DNA from: Acinetobacter wuhouensis
Lineage (GTDB): Bacteria; Pseudomonadota; Gammaproteobacteria; Pseudomonadales; Moraxellaceae
Assembly: GCF_001696605.3 (NCBI RefSeq)
Contig: NZ_CP031716.1
Location: 3,224,001-3,288,000, forward strand
Direction of reading: 5' to 3'
DNA: 64,000 bases
The notes beneath the pieces were generated by a model that saw nothing but the letters and a program-made list of their open reading frames with translations, was not told the DNA's origin and did no database searches. Shown here one piece after another: positions 1 to 9,342 of this stretch (positions are counted from its first letter, which is position 1; every line of letters begins with the position of its first letter). A program made the translations under genes and the position numbers.

Positions 1-678
1 GATTTCACAATCTCCTTTGGCTAATTCTATATGACCAATGCTACTTTTGCCTTTTAGACTTTCGAGTAATAGCTTAATTTCTGGAAGTGCTTGATCAAGT
101 TCAGTATCAAGAATTTTACAGGTCTGAATTTCAGTTAAATGATTGCTTTGCGCCTCACGGAAACCCATGAGTAATTTATTTTGTTTCGGTAAATAACGTA
201 CGCCAATTCGTGCTTTATGACGATAATCGACACGCGTTGAACGTAACGGCGCTAACCATTGCTCAGGTGCTAAACCTGCAAAATGGCTTAAGTGAGATTT
301 TAAAACGTCATGCTTTAAACGGATCTGCTCATCGGGATGAATATGTTGCATATTACACCCACCACAGCTTCCAAAATGCGGGCAAATCGGTTGGATACGA
401 TGAGGATTTGGCTCACTGAGCAATTCGATACAATCTGCTTCTTCAAGTTTAGACACTTGTTTAGTGATTTGAGCCTTAACGATTTCACCAGGCAAAGCAT
501 AGCGAATAAACACTTTTTTACCGTGCTTTTCACTCGGATGTTTTGTACCACGAACATCTGCCAAATGTTCTGTGGTATTTGAATAGTGCGCAATCCCTCG
601 CCCTTCGTGTGACAATCGTTCAACTTTAAAAATATATTGTGGAAGTTGAGATGGTCGAGGTTTGGCTCTATGTTTCAA
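1..678 (-). CDS. rlmD: 23S rRNA (uracil-5-)-methyltransferase RlmD, N-terminal part
   Basis: SAM-dependent enzyme that methylates U1939 (E. coli numbering) of 23S rRNA. The frame runs off the left edge, so only about the first 226 residues are present. It opens with a TRAM-like RNA-binding region and contains the [10 protein letters not shown] cluster that ligates the 4Fe-4S centre of RlmD, followed by the MQHI motif. The catalytic SAM domain lies outside the window. The best start is TTG at 678, 8 bp after the exonuclease gene, which suggests co-transcription; no in-frame ATG lies near. TrmA and RlmC are less likely because of the iron-sulfur cluster spacing and the N-terminal domain. Confidence 0.88.
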   Translation of the reverse strand, partial: MKHRAKPRPSQLPQYIFKVERLSHEGRGIAHYSNTTEHLADVRGTKHPSEKHGKKVFIRYALPGEIVKAQITKQVSKLEEADCIELLSEPNPHRIQPICPHFGSCGGCNMQHIHPDEQIRLKHDVLKSHLSHFAGLAPEQWLAPLRSTRVDYRHKARIGVRYLPKQNKLLMGFREAQSNHLTEIQTCKILDTELDQALPEIKLLLESLKGKSSIGHIELAKGDCEI

Positions 679-686
679 AGGAATAC

Positions 687-1508
687 CTAATCGGGTGTGG
701 AGGGAAAATCTGCTCGAGTAAACTCAGTCTGCTGTGAAGTTTCACGCCAAACATCTAAGAACTCTTTTTGTTGCGGTTGACCTTGTAAATAATGAATCGA
801 TGCTTGAATCCACAAACGATGATCTTCTCGACTGATTTGACCTTTGAGTAAAGACCAACGTAGATAGATCAACCATGTATTCAATACATCACCTTCGCAA
901 TAGCTGGTCAGTTTGAGCCATTGCTGGTTTTTTACATATTCAGGTATAAAATAACCTGAAATACCACGTTTACCAGGATAGCCGAGTAAATGTGCTGCAT
1001 CATCTAACTTCTGAAAATGTCGACCATTAAACATCGCCATCACATCCATCAAATCAACATGACGGTTGTGGTATCGGTTCTGATAGTTATTATACCTTTT
1101 TTGCGTATCAATCTCACCCTGATCGAACAAACTTGGCGCAGATAATCCATGATACATGGCACGGAATAAAATCACTGGAATATCAAACTGTGAACCATTC
1201 CAACTCACCAATGTCGGATGACGCTTATCAAAGATAGATAAAAATTTTTGTAAAATTTCTGCTTCAGAATGATGTTCACGGCTAAATGAAAACAGTTTCA
1301 TTGCCCCATTTTCATTAATCCATAGCCCTGAGATACAGACAATTTCATGTAAAGGCAAGCGCTGAAAATCCATACCAGACTCTTGACGACGCAGCTTCGC
1401 TAACGCTTGCTCAAGATCTTCTTGCGGTAAATCCAAGCCATATAAATGCGCCCCAGATTTCAAATCTGTCAGGGTTTCAATATCAAAAACTAAAACAGGA
1501 AGACGCAT
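687..1508 (-). CDS. Predicted 3'-5' exonuclease, PolB-like domain family
   Basis: 273-residue protein of the DNA_pol_B_exo2-like family, an RNase H-fold DEDD exonuclease without a polymerase domain. Visible motifs are FDIETL near residue 8 (first Asp and Glu), NGSQFDIPV around residue 105 (second Asp) and [10 protein letters not shown] near residue 208 (third Asp). The family is thought to act on nucleic acid ends, but its cellular role is not well defined. It lies between cysM (82 bp upstream) and rlmD (8 bp downstream), all on the minus strand. The start is the ATG that opens [12 protein letters not shown], where the core fold begins at once, as usual for the family. Confidence 0.82.
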   Translation of the reverse strand: MRLPVLVFDIETLTDLKSGAHLYGLDLPQEDLEQALAKLRRQESGMDFQRLPLHEIVCISGLWINENGAMKLFSFSREHHSEAEILQKFLSIFDKRHPTLVSWNGSQFDIPVILFRAMYHGLSAPSLFDQGEIDTQKRYNNYQNRYHNRHVDLMDVMAMFNGRHFQKLDDAAHLLGYPGKRGISGYFIPEYVKNQQWLKLTSYCEGDVLNTWLIYLRWSLLKGQISREDHRLWIQASIHYLQGQPQQKEFLDVWRETSQQTEFTRADFPSTPD

Positions 1509-1590
1509 AAAAAGCTTTACTCAATTATCAGCTTGCCATCATGAAACAAATGAACACCATGAAGCAACCATTCTTGGTGAATAATAATAA

Positions 1591-2505
1591 TTAATCCTCA
1601 ACCGAAAACAAACCTGTAGACAAATAACGATCACCACGGTCACACACGATACATACAATCACAGCATCTGGGTTTTCTTCAGCGATTTTAATCGATGCCC
1701 ACACCGCACCACCAGAAGAAACACCCGCGCTAATCCCTTCTTGACGCGCTAAACGACGTGCAGTTTTTTCCGCTTCAATTTGTGGAATGTCCATAATACG
1801 ATCGACACGTTTAGGCTCAAAAATCGTCGGTAAATATTCTTGTGGCCAACGACGAATCCCTGCAATATTTGAACCTTCCGACGGTTGCAAACCAATAATT
1901 TGAATATCAGGATTTTGTTCTTTTAAATATTTAGAAATTCCCATGATCGTACCTGTCGTTCCCATCGAACTGACGAAATGGGTAATTTTACCGCCTGTTT
2001 GTTGCCAAATTTCAGGGCCTGTGGTCAAGTAGTGTGCTTCAACATTATCAGGATTACCAAACTGATTTAAAACTAAGCCTTTGCCTTCACTTTGCATTTG
2101 CAAAGCCATATCACGTGCTTGTTCCATATTTTCAGATTCAATCAATTCAGCACCATAAGCACGCATGGCATCTTTGCGCTCTTGGCTCGAACCTGCTGGC
2201 ATGATCAGCTTCATTTTATAGCCACGCATAGCAGCCACCATCGCCAATGCAATCCCTGTATTCCCACTGGTCGCTTCAATCAAAGTATCGCCTGGTTTGA
2301 TCTGCCCACGCTGTTCAGCTTTCATAATCATATTATATGCTGGACGATCTTTTACAGAACCTGCTGGATTATTGCCTTCAAGTTTTGCCAATACTGTTGC
2401 TTGAGTATGACTCGCCAAACGCTGTAGACGCACCAAAGGTGTTTTACCTACATAATGGTCTAACAAAAAAACATCGGCTAAAAAATCAGGTTGTGTATTA
2501 CTCAT
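1591..2505 (-). CDS. cysM: Cysteine synthase B (O-acetylserine sulfhydrylase B)
   Basis: PLP-dependent enzyme that makes cysteine from O-acetylserine and sulfide or thiosulfate in the cytosol. The PLP lysine sits in NPAGSVKDRPA (residue 52 of the 304-residue form). The substrate loop EATSGNTGIALA and the phosphate-binding VSSMGTTGTIMG loop are both present. Length and the short C-terminus fit CysM better than CysK. I chose the ATG at 2505 because AGGTG lies 6 bases upstream; a longer start at 2514 would use the GTG inside that ribosome-binding site. It is divergent from gacS, as in other Acinetobacter genomes. Confidence 0.93.
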   Translation of the reverse strand: MSNTQPDFLADVFLLDHYVGKTPLVRLQRLASHTQATVLAKLEGNNPAGSVKDRPAYNMIMKAEQRGQIKPGDTLIEATSGNTGIALAMVAAMRGYKMKLIMPAGSSQERKDAMRAYGAELIESENMEQARDMALQMQSEGKGLVLNQFGNPDNVEAHYLTTGPEIWQQTGGKITHFVSSMGTTGTIMGISKYLKEQNPDIQIIGLQPSEGSNIAGIRRWPQEYLPTIFEPKRVDRIMDIPQIEAEKTARRLARQEGISAGVSSGGAVWASIKIAEENPDAVIVCIVCDRGDRYLSTGLFSVED

Positions 2506-2818
2506 GGATTGCACCTATATCGAGGTGCGCATATTGTATGAAAAAATAAATGCTACTGCACAACTTTCCTAGTGATTTTGAAAGAAATGATCAAACTAAA
2601 CCCAGATTATATTTAGGTAAATAAACTCAATTTAAATTATTTATTGAATAAAATTAAACATATATATAAATGCAAGAATACTTTAGAATTAGAAATGATA
2701 AAGTTATCTATAAAACAGCATAACAATACTCAAAGTTGCAAGAATTTTAATCATATTGTCATGCAGGATGAATAAAGCATGTTAATATTCTTCGCATGAG
2801 CAATGAGTTGCTGGAACC
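2506..2818. other. Intergenic region between divergent cysM and gacS
   Basis: About 310 bp of very AT-rich sequence that should hold the divergent promoters for cysM and gacS. I see no ORF, strong hairpin or repeat, and I could not assign a confident promoter or operator. Confidence 0.5.
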
Positions 2819-5626
2819 ATGTCGAATTTCAATAAAAAACTCTTTAAACGCTTAAAACTGAATCACGCTTATGGTCAACTGATTGCGTTAATTTTCGTGC
2901 CAATTATGGTTTTGGCATGTGTAGGCACTGCGCTCGTCCTTTCTGAGACGTCCTCGGCTGCAAAATCAAAACAACGTTTTCAAGCGATTGCCATTCTCAG
3001 CCGTTACCAATACACCGCAGAAAAACTCACAGCGGTCATGGAAATTAATAAAACACAGCATATTAAAGCTGAAAATATTTTACAAAAAATGTTCAATGAG
3101 AAACATTTACTCAGTGCAGCTGTGATTGATGCAAATAATATCAATCATTTAAGTATTGGTTATCAAAGCAAGCGAACTTGGCCTCAAATCCCAAAATCAG
3201 GTACTTTTTTTGGTCCAATCCAAAGTAAAACCAATAATATTTATGGCATAAAACTCAATCCAATCAACAGCACAGAAAATATGTGGTTGGTGATTGAAAT
3301 GGATAATCAGCCCTTAGAAATCGCTCATTACCGCGTCATGATTGTACTCATTACGACAGCGCTATTTACCCTATTGTTACTTTTATTGTGTTTGAATTTT
3401 TACTCACGTCGTTGGATCGCTCCAATGTACGAAATTCGGATGCAATTACAACGTCTAAACGCAGATACGCTTGATCAACACATGGTCATTAACAGCACAG
3501 GGGAATTGCGTTTACTGCAACGTGATATTGCCAATGTGGTGAAACGTTTACATTTTAGTTTTCTTGAACTGAAAGAACACACAGAGCAGACTGAGGATGA
3601 TTTGCGTCGTACTTTGGATACATTAGAAGTTCAAAACATTACCTATAAACAAGCACGTGACCAAGCGATTTTATCGAACCAGTCAAAATCAGTATTTTTG
3701 GCGAATATCAGTCATGAATTACGTACACCATTGAACAGTATTGATGGTTTTATTCACCTGATGTTGCGTCAAGATAATTTGAGCAATGATCAAAGCCTAT
3801 ATTTACAAACCATTCGTAAATCTTCTGCGCATCTTTTGGCATTAATTAATGACGTGCTGGATTTTTCAAAGATTGATGCAGGAAAATTAGAACTTGAAAC
3901 TGCCCCATTTGATCTCGAAGAAGCAATTTTTGATGTGATGGATATGTTGTCACCATTGGCAGCACAGAAGCATATCGAAATGGCGTTTTATTTTGCAGAC
4001 AATGTTCCGAAATACGTGATTGGCGATGCTTTACGCTTCAAACAAATTTTGACCAATTTAATTTCCAATGCGATTAAATTCACCCCTGATGGTGAAATTA
4101 TTGTCCGTGCCCGTATGGAGCATGATGATATTGGACAATGCTTATTACACTTTAGTGTTCAAGACAGTGGGATTGGACTGAGTGGTACAGACCGTAAAAA
4201 ACTATTTGAGTCATTCTCTCAAGGGGATGCATCGGTTACTCGTCAATTCGGCGGTACAGGCTTAGGTCTAGCCATTTCCAAACAGCTTGTGCATCTCATG
4301 CATGGCCAAATTGGTTTTGAGGATAACCAAGAACGCGCACCGACTGAAAAAGGCTCGACTTTCTGGTTTACTGCGATGCTTGCGGTCAATGAAGATGAAG
4401 ATATTGTTCATCCATCATTTAGCGAACAAAAAGTGGTGTCGTACTTGGCACATCCTGCGACTGCAAATGTATTGCGTCATTATCTTGAAGATTATCAAGT
4501 TCAGCACAATGAAGCACAGTCGATCCTCGATTTGTTTAGTCGCTTAAACAGCTTAGGACAGGATACAGATAATACATGGTTGATCGTCGATCATAGTGGT
4601 GATACTGAAGCATTACTGAAAGAAATTCGTGGTCGTTATCAAGGGCATTTGGCTGTTTATGGCTATCAAATGTCACTTGATCCAAATATGCTCAGTGAAT
4701 ATAAAGCACGTCCCTTGTATCAACCTTTAAGTCGTAGTTCGGTCATTCAACTACTCAGCAATAAACCTGTCTTTGAGCAAGAACAACACAAAGACTTTAA
4801 AGGACAAGATTTACATATCTTGGCAGTTGATGATCATTTACCAAACCTGATTGTGCTTGAAGCTTTATTGGGTGAGTTGAATGTCAAAACCACTAAAGCA
4901 CAAAGTGGACAAGAAGCCTTAACCATTATCCAACAAGGCATTGAACAAGGTTCAAAACCGTATGATTTAGTGTTTATGGATATTCAAATGCCTGTAATGT
5001 CAGGGATTGATACCACCCGTGCGATTCGCTCTTTGGAATCAACTTTAGATGGTATGCGTATGCCAATTATTGCACTTACTGCACATGCTTTAGCGGATGA
5101 AAAGCAAAAATTATTGAAAGTAGGTATGGATGATTACGTCACTAAACCAATTCAAATTGAACAAATCATTCAAATCCTCACCAATTGGACATCTGATAAA
5201 TTTATCCAACAGAAACAACAAACCAATGAAAATAAAGTCTATATCGAAGCATTTAATACCGATATTTTAGATTGGAAACAAAGTCTTGCTTTAGCTGCCA
5301 ATAAAGAAGACTTGGCACAAGATTTATTAAAAATGTTGGTCGATAGTTTTCCAACGGAACTGGATGAGATAGAGCAACTGATCGAGTTGGAAGACTTTCC
5401 GCAACTTGAGCACGTCTTACATCGTTTATACGGCGCAACCCGTTATGTGGGTACACCAAAATTACAACGAGTCACTGGTGAATTTGAACAGTTCATTTCC
5501 ACACTCCGTAAAGAACGTCGTAAAGCAGATGAAAACTTTATCCAAGAAGTTCTACGCCGTTTAGATGATCTACAAGTGGCTATTCGTGAAGTAGAAACTG
5601 CTGCACAACAAATTTTACCGAATTAG
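2819..5626 (+). CDS. gacS: Hybrid sensor histidine kinase GacS/BarA
   Basis: Tripartite inner-membrane kinase of the GacS/BarA family. It phosphorylates the response regulator GacA/UvrY, which usually drives Csr/Rsm small RNAs and secondary metabolism. Order of parts in 935 residues: TM1 about 18-42, periplasmic sensor to about 170, TM2 about 172-195, HAMP to about 250, HisKA with H299 in NISHELRTP, HATPase with QDSGIGL and GGTGLGLAIS, a degenerate pseudo-receiver region, a receiver with D721 in FMDIQMPVMSG, and an Hpt domain with H868 in LHRLYGATRYVG. All phosphorelay residues are intact. It is a single gene, divergent from cysM; its GacA partner is not in the window. Confidence 0.93.
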   Translation: MSNFNKKLFKRLKLNHAYGQLIALIFVPIMVLACVGTALVLSETSSAAKSKQRFQAIAILSRYQYTAEKLTAVMEINKTQHIKAENILQKMFNEKHLLSAAVIDANNINHLSIGYQSKRTWPQIPKSGTFFGPIQSKTNNIYGIKLNPINSTENMWLVIEMDNQPLEIAHYRVMIVLITTALFTLLLLLLCLNFYSRRWIAPMYEIRMQLQRLNADTLDQHMVINSTGELRLLQRDIANVVKRLHFSFLELKEHTEQTEDDLRRTLDTLEVQNITYKQARDQAILSNQSKSVFLANISHELRTPLNSIDGFIHLMLRQDNLSNDQSLYLQTIRKSSAHLLALINDVLDFSKIDAGKLELETAPFDLEEAIFDVMDMLSPLAAQKHIEMAFYFADNVPKYVIGDALRFKQILTNLISNAIKFTPDGEIIVRARMEHDDIGQCLLHFSVQDSGIGLSGTDRKKLFESFSQGDASVTRQFGGTGLGLAISKQLVHLMHGQIGFEDNQERAPTEKGSTFWFTAMLAVNEDEDIVHPSFSEQKVVSYLAHPATANVLRHYLEDYQVQHNEAQSILDLFSRLNSLGQDTDNTWLIVDHSGDTEALLKEIRGRYQGHLAVYGYQMSLDPNMLSEYKARPLYQPLSRSSVIQLLSNKPVFEQEQHKDFKGQDLHILAVDDHLPNLIVLEALLGELNVKTTKAQSGQEALTIIQQGIEQGSKPYDLVFMDIQMPVMSGIDTTRAIRSLESTLDGMRMPIIALTAHALADEKQKLLKVGMDDYVTKPIQIEQIIQILTNWTSDKFIQQKQQTNENKVYIEAFNTDILDWKQSLALAANKEDLAQDLLKMLVDSFPTELDEIEQLIELEDFPQLEHVLHRLYGATRYVGTPKLQRVTGEFEQFISTLRKERRKADENFIQEVLRRLDDLQVAIREVETAAQQILPN

Positions 5627-5785
5627 TTTCGATCAGTTCAATTGAGCAGTTTAAATTTATTAAATTGCTTCAACTGTTTTTCAGCATCGTCAATGGATAG
5701 ATTTAAAATTTTCTGTGACTCTCCTGTCATGTAACTCTGCCATGCTCATGCTATGCTGATGACCAAGGAAAAAAGAGTCTAGATC

Positions 5786-6574
5786 ATGGCACTATTACAT
5801 ATTGAAAAAAATAACGGCATCGCAACAGTTTCACTAAACCGTCCAGATAAACGTAATGCAATGAGCTTTGCTTTACTCAAAGAACTGGTCAAAACTGCTG
5901 AAAAAATCAAAAAAGATCGTAGTATCCGTGTGGTGATTTTAACTGGTGAAGCCAATGTATTTAGTGCTGGAATTGATCTTGCAGATTTGAACAGCCCGAA
6001 CAATAGAGCTTTTGCAGCATGGGAATTGATTAAACCAGGACAAAGCTTATTTCAAAAAGCTTTTCTAATTTGGCAAGAACTACCTGTACCTGTGATTGCT
6101 GCAATAGAAGGTTTCTGTTTTGGTGCTGGGATGCAATTAGCTTTAGCCGCGGATATTCGTATTGCACATCCAGAAACTAAAATGTCGATTATGGAAAGTC
6201 GTTGGGGCTTAGTGCCTGATATGGGTTTAACCCGTTCGATCAAAGGAGTGATTGGTATTGATCTAGCCAAAGAACTCACTTTAACAGCACGAATTTTTGA
6301 TGGTAATTATGCCAAAGAGATTGGACTCATTACCCATATAGATGAATCACCATTGGTAAAAGCTCAAGCCATTGCAGAAGAAATGCTACAACGCTCTCCA
6401 GATGCACTTGCGGCAGCAAAACGTGTCTTAGACGCGATGGAACACGAACCGAAAAAATCTTTACGCTTAGAAAAAATTTGGCAACTCAAATTACTCTTGG
6501 GTAAAAATAGTCAAATTGCACGTAAAAAGGATAAACATCCTGAAATGCAATTTGTGCCACGTCAATTTAAATAA
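5786..6574 (+). CDS. Enoyl-CoA hydratase/isomerase (crotonase) family protein
   Basis: 262-residue crotonase-fold protein. N-terminal SLNRPDKRNAMS and the oxyanion-hole segments AGIDLADL and CFGAGMQLALAADIRIA are clear. In classical hydratases the second segment reads GGGCEL with a catalytic Glu; here that position is Gln, while the second acidic site is represented by MESRWGL. A standard hydratase reaction is therefore not certain, and isomerase, hydrolase or another acyl-CoA reaction is possible. The gene stands alone: the upstream gap holds an AAGGAA ribosome-binding site 14 bp before the ATG, and the downstream gap holds a dispersed repeat. No other beta-oxidation genes are adjacent. Confidence 0.82.
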   Translation: MALLHIEKNNGIATVSLNRPDKRNAMSFALLKELVKTAEKIKKDRSIRVVILTGEANVFSAGIDLADLNSPNNRAFAAWELIKPGQSLFQKAFLIWQELPVPVIAAIEGFCFGAGMQLALAADIRIAHPETKMSIMESRWGLVPDMGLTRSIKGVIGIDLAKELTLTARIFDGNYAKEIGLITHIDESPLVKAQAIAEEMLQRSPDALAAAKRVLDAMEHEPKKSLRLEKIWQLKLLLGKNSQIARKKDKHPEMQFVPRQFK

Positions 6575-6607
6575 ACGAGCATAGATCACCTGCTTAAATT
6601 AATAACC

Positions 6608-6920
6608 GATGTTACGTAGTAACATAAAATTTTTGTTTCATGATAAAAATGGATACGCGATAACGTCATCCGCAACGTGTTTGAGGCAGGACTACTTTTA
6701 ATCAGATATGTTTCTGCGACATATCCGATATTTTGACAGAAGTTGACGAGTTTTGCGGTGAGAAGCGAAGCTTCGCAAGATGGTTTCCTTGTGAAGCTTC
6801 GCTTCTCATTTGCCGAAACAAAAGTACCTCGAGCCTGAGCGAGTTAAAGCACTGCTTTAACGATGCGCAAGACGCAGTGGCTAATCCTGAAATTAAAACT
6901 TATGATGTAAGACTCCGCCA
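6608..6920 (+). repeat. Dispersed structured intergenic repeat, copy 1
   Basis: About 310 bp of non-coding sequence that shares long blocks with the element at 61153-61416. Shared blocks include an initial GATGTTAC-GTAACAT dyad, a block from GATACGCGATAACG through GAGGCAGGACTAC, a block from GTTGACGAGTTTTGCGGTGAG, and a closing ATGTAAGACTCCGC. Between them lie copy-specific hairpins, here AAGCGAAGCTTCGC, a larger GAAGCTTCGC dyad and GTTAAAGCACTGCTTTAAC. Loops and spacers vary while the flanking blocks are kept, which suggests a structured RNA or mobile repeat, not a gene. Strand is given by analogy with the neighbouring plus-strand genes. Confidence 0.75.
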
Positions 6921-7006
6921 AAGAAACTTAACAATCTTTAATGTATGAATACGTCTTTAATCAATAAGTCATCTTAAAACACGATTCAAAATGGTTGAGT
7001 AATAAA

Positions 7007-7876
7007 ATGAATTTTGACCGTCATAGTAAAATTGCATTCCTCGGTATGGGCTTAATGGGAAGCCGTATGGCAACCCGATTAATCCAAGCAGGTTTTCACG
7101 TTGCCGTATGGAACCGAACAGCAACTGCCTGTGAAGCATTGATTGATATGGGTGCTCACCCATTGAAGATTGAAAATATTTCAGAATATCCAATCATTTT
7201 GACCTGCCTCGCGGACGATCAAGCAGTACAAAATGTCTATGACTTGATTGAACCATACTTAACGAACAATCAAGTGATTGTGGATTTCTCTAGCCTTTCA
7301 GTCGATAAAACCAAACAACTTGCAGAACAAGCGAAAGCCAAACAAGTAACGTGGATTGATTCTCCTGTTTCAGGCGGAACAGCAGGTGCTGAAAATGGCA
7401 CACTCGTCATTTTTGCAGGTGGTGATGCGGAAACGATTCAAGACTTAAGCATTGTTTACAACATACTTTCTCAACGTGTGACTTGCATGGGTGGAACAGG
7501 TACAGGACAAGCGACGAAAATCTGTAACCAATTAATTGTGGCTGCAAATAGTACACTCATTGCAGAAGCGGTGGCACTTGCAGATCAAGCAGGTGTGGAT
7601 ACCACATTACTTGCACCCGCACTTGCAGGCGGCTTCGCTGATTCAAAGCCCTTCCAAATCCTTGCACCACGCATGGCGACCCATACTTTTGAACCAGTAC
7701 AATGGAAAGTTCAAACCTTATCAAAAGATTTAAACAACGCTGTCCAACTTGCACAGCAATTCAATTTAAATATTCCAGTCGCGCAACTCGCTTTAAGTCG
7801 ATTGCAAGATCATCAAAATAATGGCTTTGCTGAATCTGACTTAGCGACAGTGATTCAACATGTCGAAGTAAAATAG
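7007..7876 (+). CDS. NAD(P)-dependent beta-hydroxyacid dehydrogenase (tartronate semialdehyde reductase-like)
   Basis: 289 residues of the 3-hydroxyisobutyrate dehydrogenase/tartronate semialdehyde reductase family. Seen: the Rossmann motif GMGLMGSRMA, the substrate-binding DSPVSGGTAGAENGTL, and the catalytic Lys in GTGQATKICNQ. The family reduces or oxidises short beta-hydroxyacids. Because hydroxypyruvate isomerase follows 105 bp downstream, reduction of tartronate semialdehyde to D-glycerate (GlxR/GarR role) is the best guess. The ATG at 7007 has GAG 7 bases upstream; a TTG at 6995 would add four residues. 3-hydroxyisobutyrate dehydrogenase of valine breakdown remains an alternative. Confidence 0.8.
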   Translation: MNFDRHSKIAFLGMGLMGSRMATRLIQAGFHVAVWNRTATACEALIDMGAHPLKIENISEYPIILTCLADDQAVQNVYDLIEPYLTNNQVIVDFSSLSVDKTKQLAEQAKAKQVTWIDSPVSGGTAGAENGTLVIFAGGDAETIQDLSIVYNILSQRVTCMGGTGTGQATKICNQLIVAANSTLIAEAVALADQAGVDTTLLAPALAGGFADSKPFQILAPRMATHTFEPVQWKVQTLSKDLNNAVQLAQQFNLNIPVAQLALSRLQDHQNNGFAESDLATVIQHVEVK

Positions 7877-7981
7877 GCGATGTATTTAAGATATATACGA
7901 CTTCAGCATAAACATATTGAAAAATAGTCCATTGCCAACTACATTGGAGATGAAAGCCCATTCACGCAAGGAGCAATTATC

Positions 7982-8776
7982 ATGACTAAACTCGCAGTAA
8001 ATCTCTCGATGATCTTTACTGAAGTCCCACTCATTGAGCGTTTTGCTTTAGCGCATAAACATGGTTTTCACAATGTTGAGATTCAATTCCCCTATGAATT
8101 AAGCATCGAAGAGATTCAAGCTCAACTGGAACTACATGATTTACATATTTGCCTAATCAATGTTCCGGCGGGTGACTTAATGCAAGGTGGTGATGGTCTA
8201 GCAGGTATTCCAGGACGTGAAGTCGAATTTCATCAGGCACTCACACTTGCGATTGAATACGCAGATGCTTTGAATGTGCCGAGTGTGAATATTCTCGCTG
8301 GAAAGCAACCAACTGACGCTGACTTACTTCCCTGCCTAAATACTTTAGCCAATAATTTAAAACTCGCATCCCACATGTTGTCTGATCATGATATTCAACC
8401 AGTTTTTGAAATGATCAATGGCACAGATATGCCTCGTTTCTTGGTACAAAATATCGCCCAAGCACAAGAAATGCTTGAGGCAGTACAACATCCAGCCTTA
8501 AAAATGCAATTTGATTGCTACCACATGGCAATGATGGGTGAAGACGTATTAGCAGCATTACAAGAAAATATAGACTGGATTGGGCATATTCAATTTGCAG
8601 ACTGCCCAGGTCGCCATGAACCAGACACCGCACAAATTGATTATTTATCTATTTTTACATGGCTAAAACAAAGCACCTATACAGGCTACATTGCTGCGGA
8701 ATATCGCCCACAATCTCATTCTAATCAATCATTTGCATGGATGGATAAGTATTTCTCTAACAACCATAGCTACTAA
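7982..8776 (+). CDS. hyi: Hydroxypyruvate isomerase
   Basis: 264-residue TIM-barrel of the AP-endonuclease-2/xylose-isomerase-like superfamily, close in length to E. coli Hyi. It interconverts hydroxypyruvate and tartronate semialdehyde. Metal and catalytic residues can be placed: Glu in FEMINGTDMPRF, Asp and His in QFDCYHMAMMGEDV, the GHIQFADCPGRHEPDTAQIDY segment typical of Hyi, and Glu in YIAAEYRP. A strong AAGGAG ribosome-binding site lies upstream of the ATG. With the dehydrogenase before it, it forms a likely two-gene glyoxylate/glycerate unit. Glyoxylate carboligase (gcl) is not adjacent, unlike in E. coli. Confidence 0.87.
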   Translation: MTKLAVNLSMIFTEVPLIERFALAHKHGFHNVEIQFPYELSIEEIQAQLELHDLHICLINVPAGDLMQGGDGLAGIPGREVEFHQALTLAIEYADALNVPSVNILAGKQPTDADLLPCLNTLANNLKLASHMLSDHDIQPVFEMINGTDMPRFLVQNIAQAQEMLEAVQHPALKMQFDCYHMAMMGEDVLAALQENIDWIGHIQFADCPGRHEPDTAQIDYLSIFTWLKQSTYTGYIAAEYRPQSHSNQSFAWMDKYFSNNHSY

Positions 8777-8878
8777 ATAAACAATTTTATCGAGCTAGAG
8801 ATGCGTTCTAAAATTTGTATTTTTTAGCCAAAAGCGCTATATTAGAAGGTGAGATATTGTTTGGAAAACACACTTTAT

Positions 8879-9280
8879 ATGAATTTAGAACCATCGCCCA
8901 GCGCTTCTAATTCTCACGAACTTGCAATGAACACTCGCAATCAAGACCTAAAAACTTGTTTAAAAGTTGTACAAGAAGCCCTACTTGATGTAAAAGCAAA
9001 AGATATTCTTGAACTTGATGTAAGCTCAATCAGCAATGTTGCAGATGCAATTGTAATTGCAAGCGGTACGTCAACTCGTCATGTTAAAGCACTTGCTGAC
9101 AACGTTGCTGAAGAAGCACGTAAAGCGGGTTTTCGCCCAATCGGTGTAGAAGGCGAAAGAGATGCTGAATGGATCCTGATTGATTTAGGATTTGTTGTTG
9201 TGCATGTTATGCTACCAACCGCACGTAAATTTTATGATTTAGAAAGTTTATGGCGTGTAAGCCCTGAAAGTGTTGCTTAA
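8879..9280 (+). CDS. rsfS: Ribosomal silencing factor RsfS
   Basis: Binds ribosomal protein uL14 on the 50S subunit and blocks subunit joining when nutrients are short. The C-terminal 105 residues hold the DUF143/Iojap domain: AKDILELDV, ADAIVIASGTSTRHV, GVEGERDAEWILIDLG and VVHVMLPTARKFYDLE. The N-terminal 25 residues are Ser/Asn-rich and poorly conserved, so the start is uncertain; I took the ATG at 8879, with GTG at 8849 and ATG at 8927 as alternatives. It is usually next to nadD or holA, but here stands alone, followed by a terminator. Confidence 0.9.
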   Translation: MNLEPSPSASNSHELAMNTRNQDLKTCLKVVQEALLDVKAKDILELDVSSISNVADAIVIASGTSTRHVKALADNVAEEARKAGFRPIGVEGERDAEWILIDLGFVVVHVMLPTARKFYDLESLWRVSPESVA

Positions 9281-9305
9281 CTTTCAATAGATAGAAATAG
9301 TTTAT

Positions 9306-9332
9306 AAAAAGCGACGTTCATGTCGCTTTTTT
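9306..9332. terminator. Bidirectional terminator, rsfS / ammonium transporter
   Basis: GCGAC stem flanked by A- and T-runs (AAAAAGCGAC, loop GTTCAT, GTCGCTTTTTT). It lies between the convergent rsfS and amt genes and can serve both. Confidence 0.85.
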
Positions 9333-9342
9333 AATGTGCAAA

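Noticed and set aside
6733..6948. 71-codon ORF inside repeat copy 1
   Set aside because: The frame is not kept in copy 2, where bases are inserted and deleted freely between the conserved blocks.
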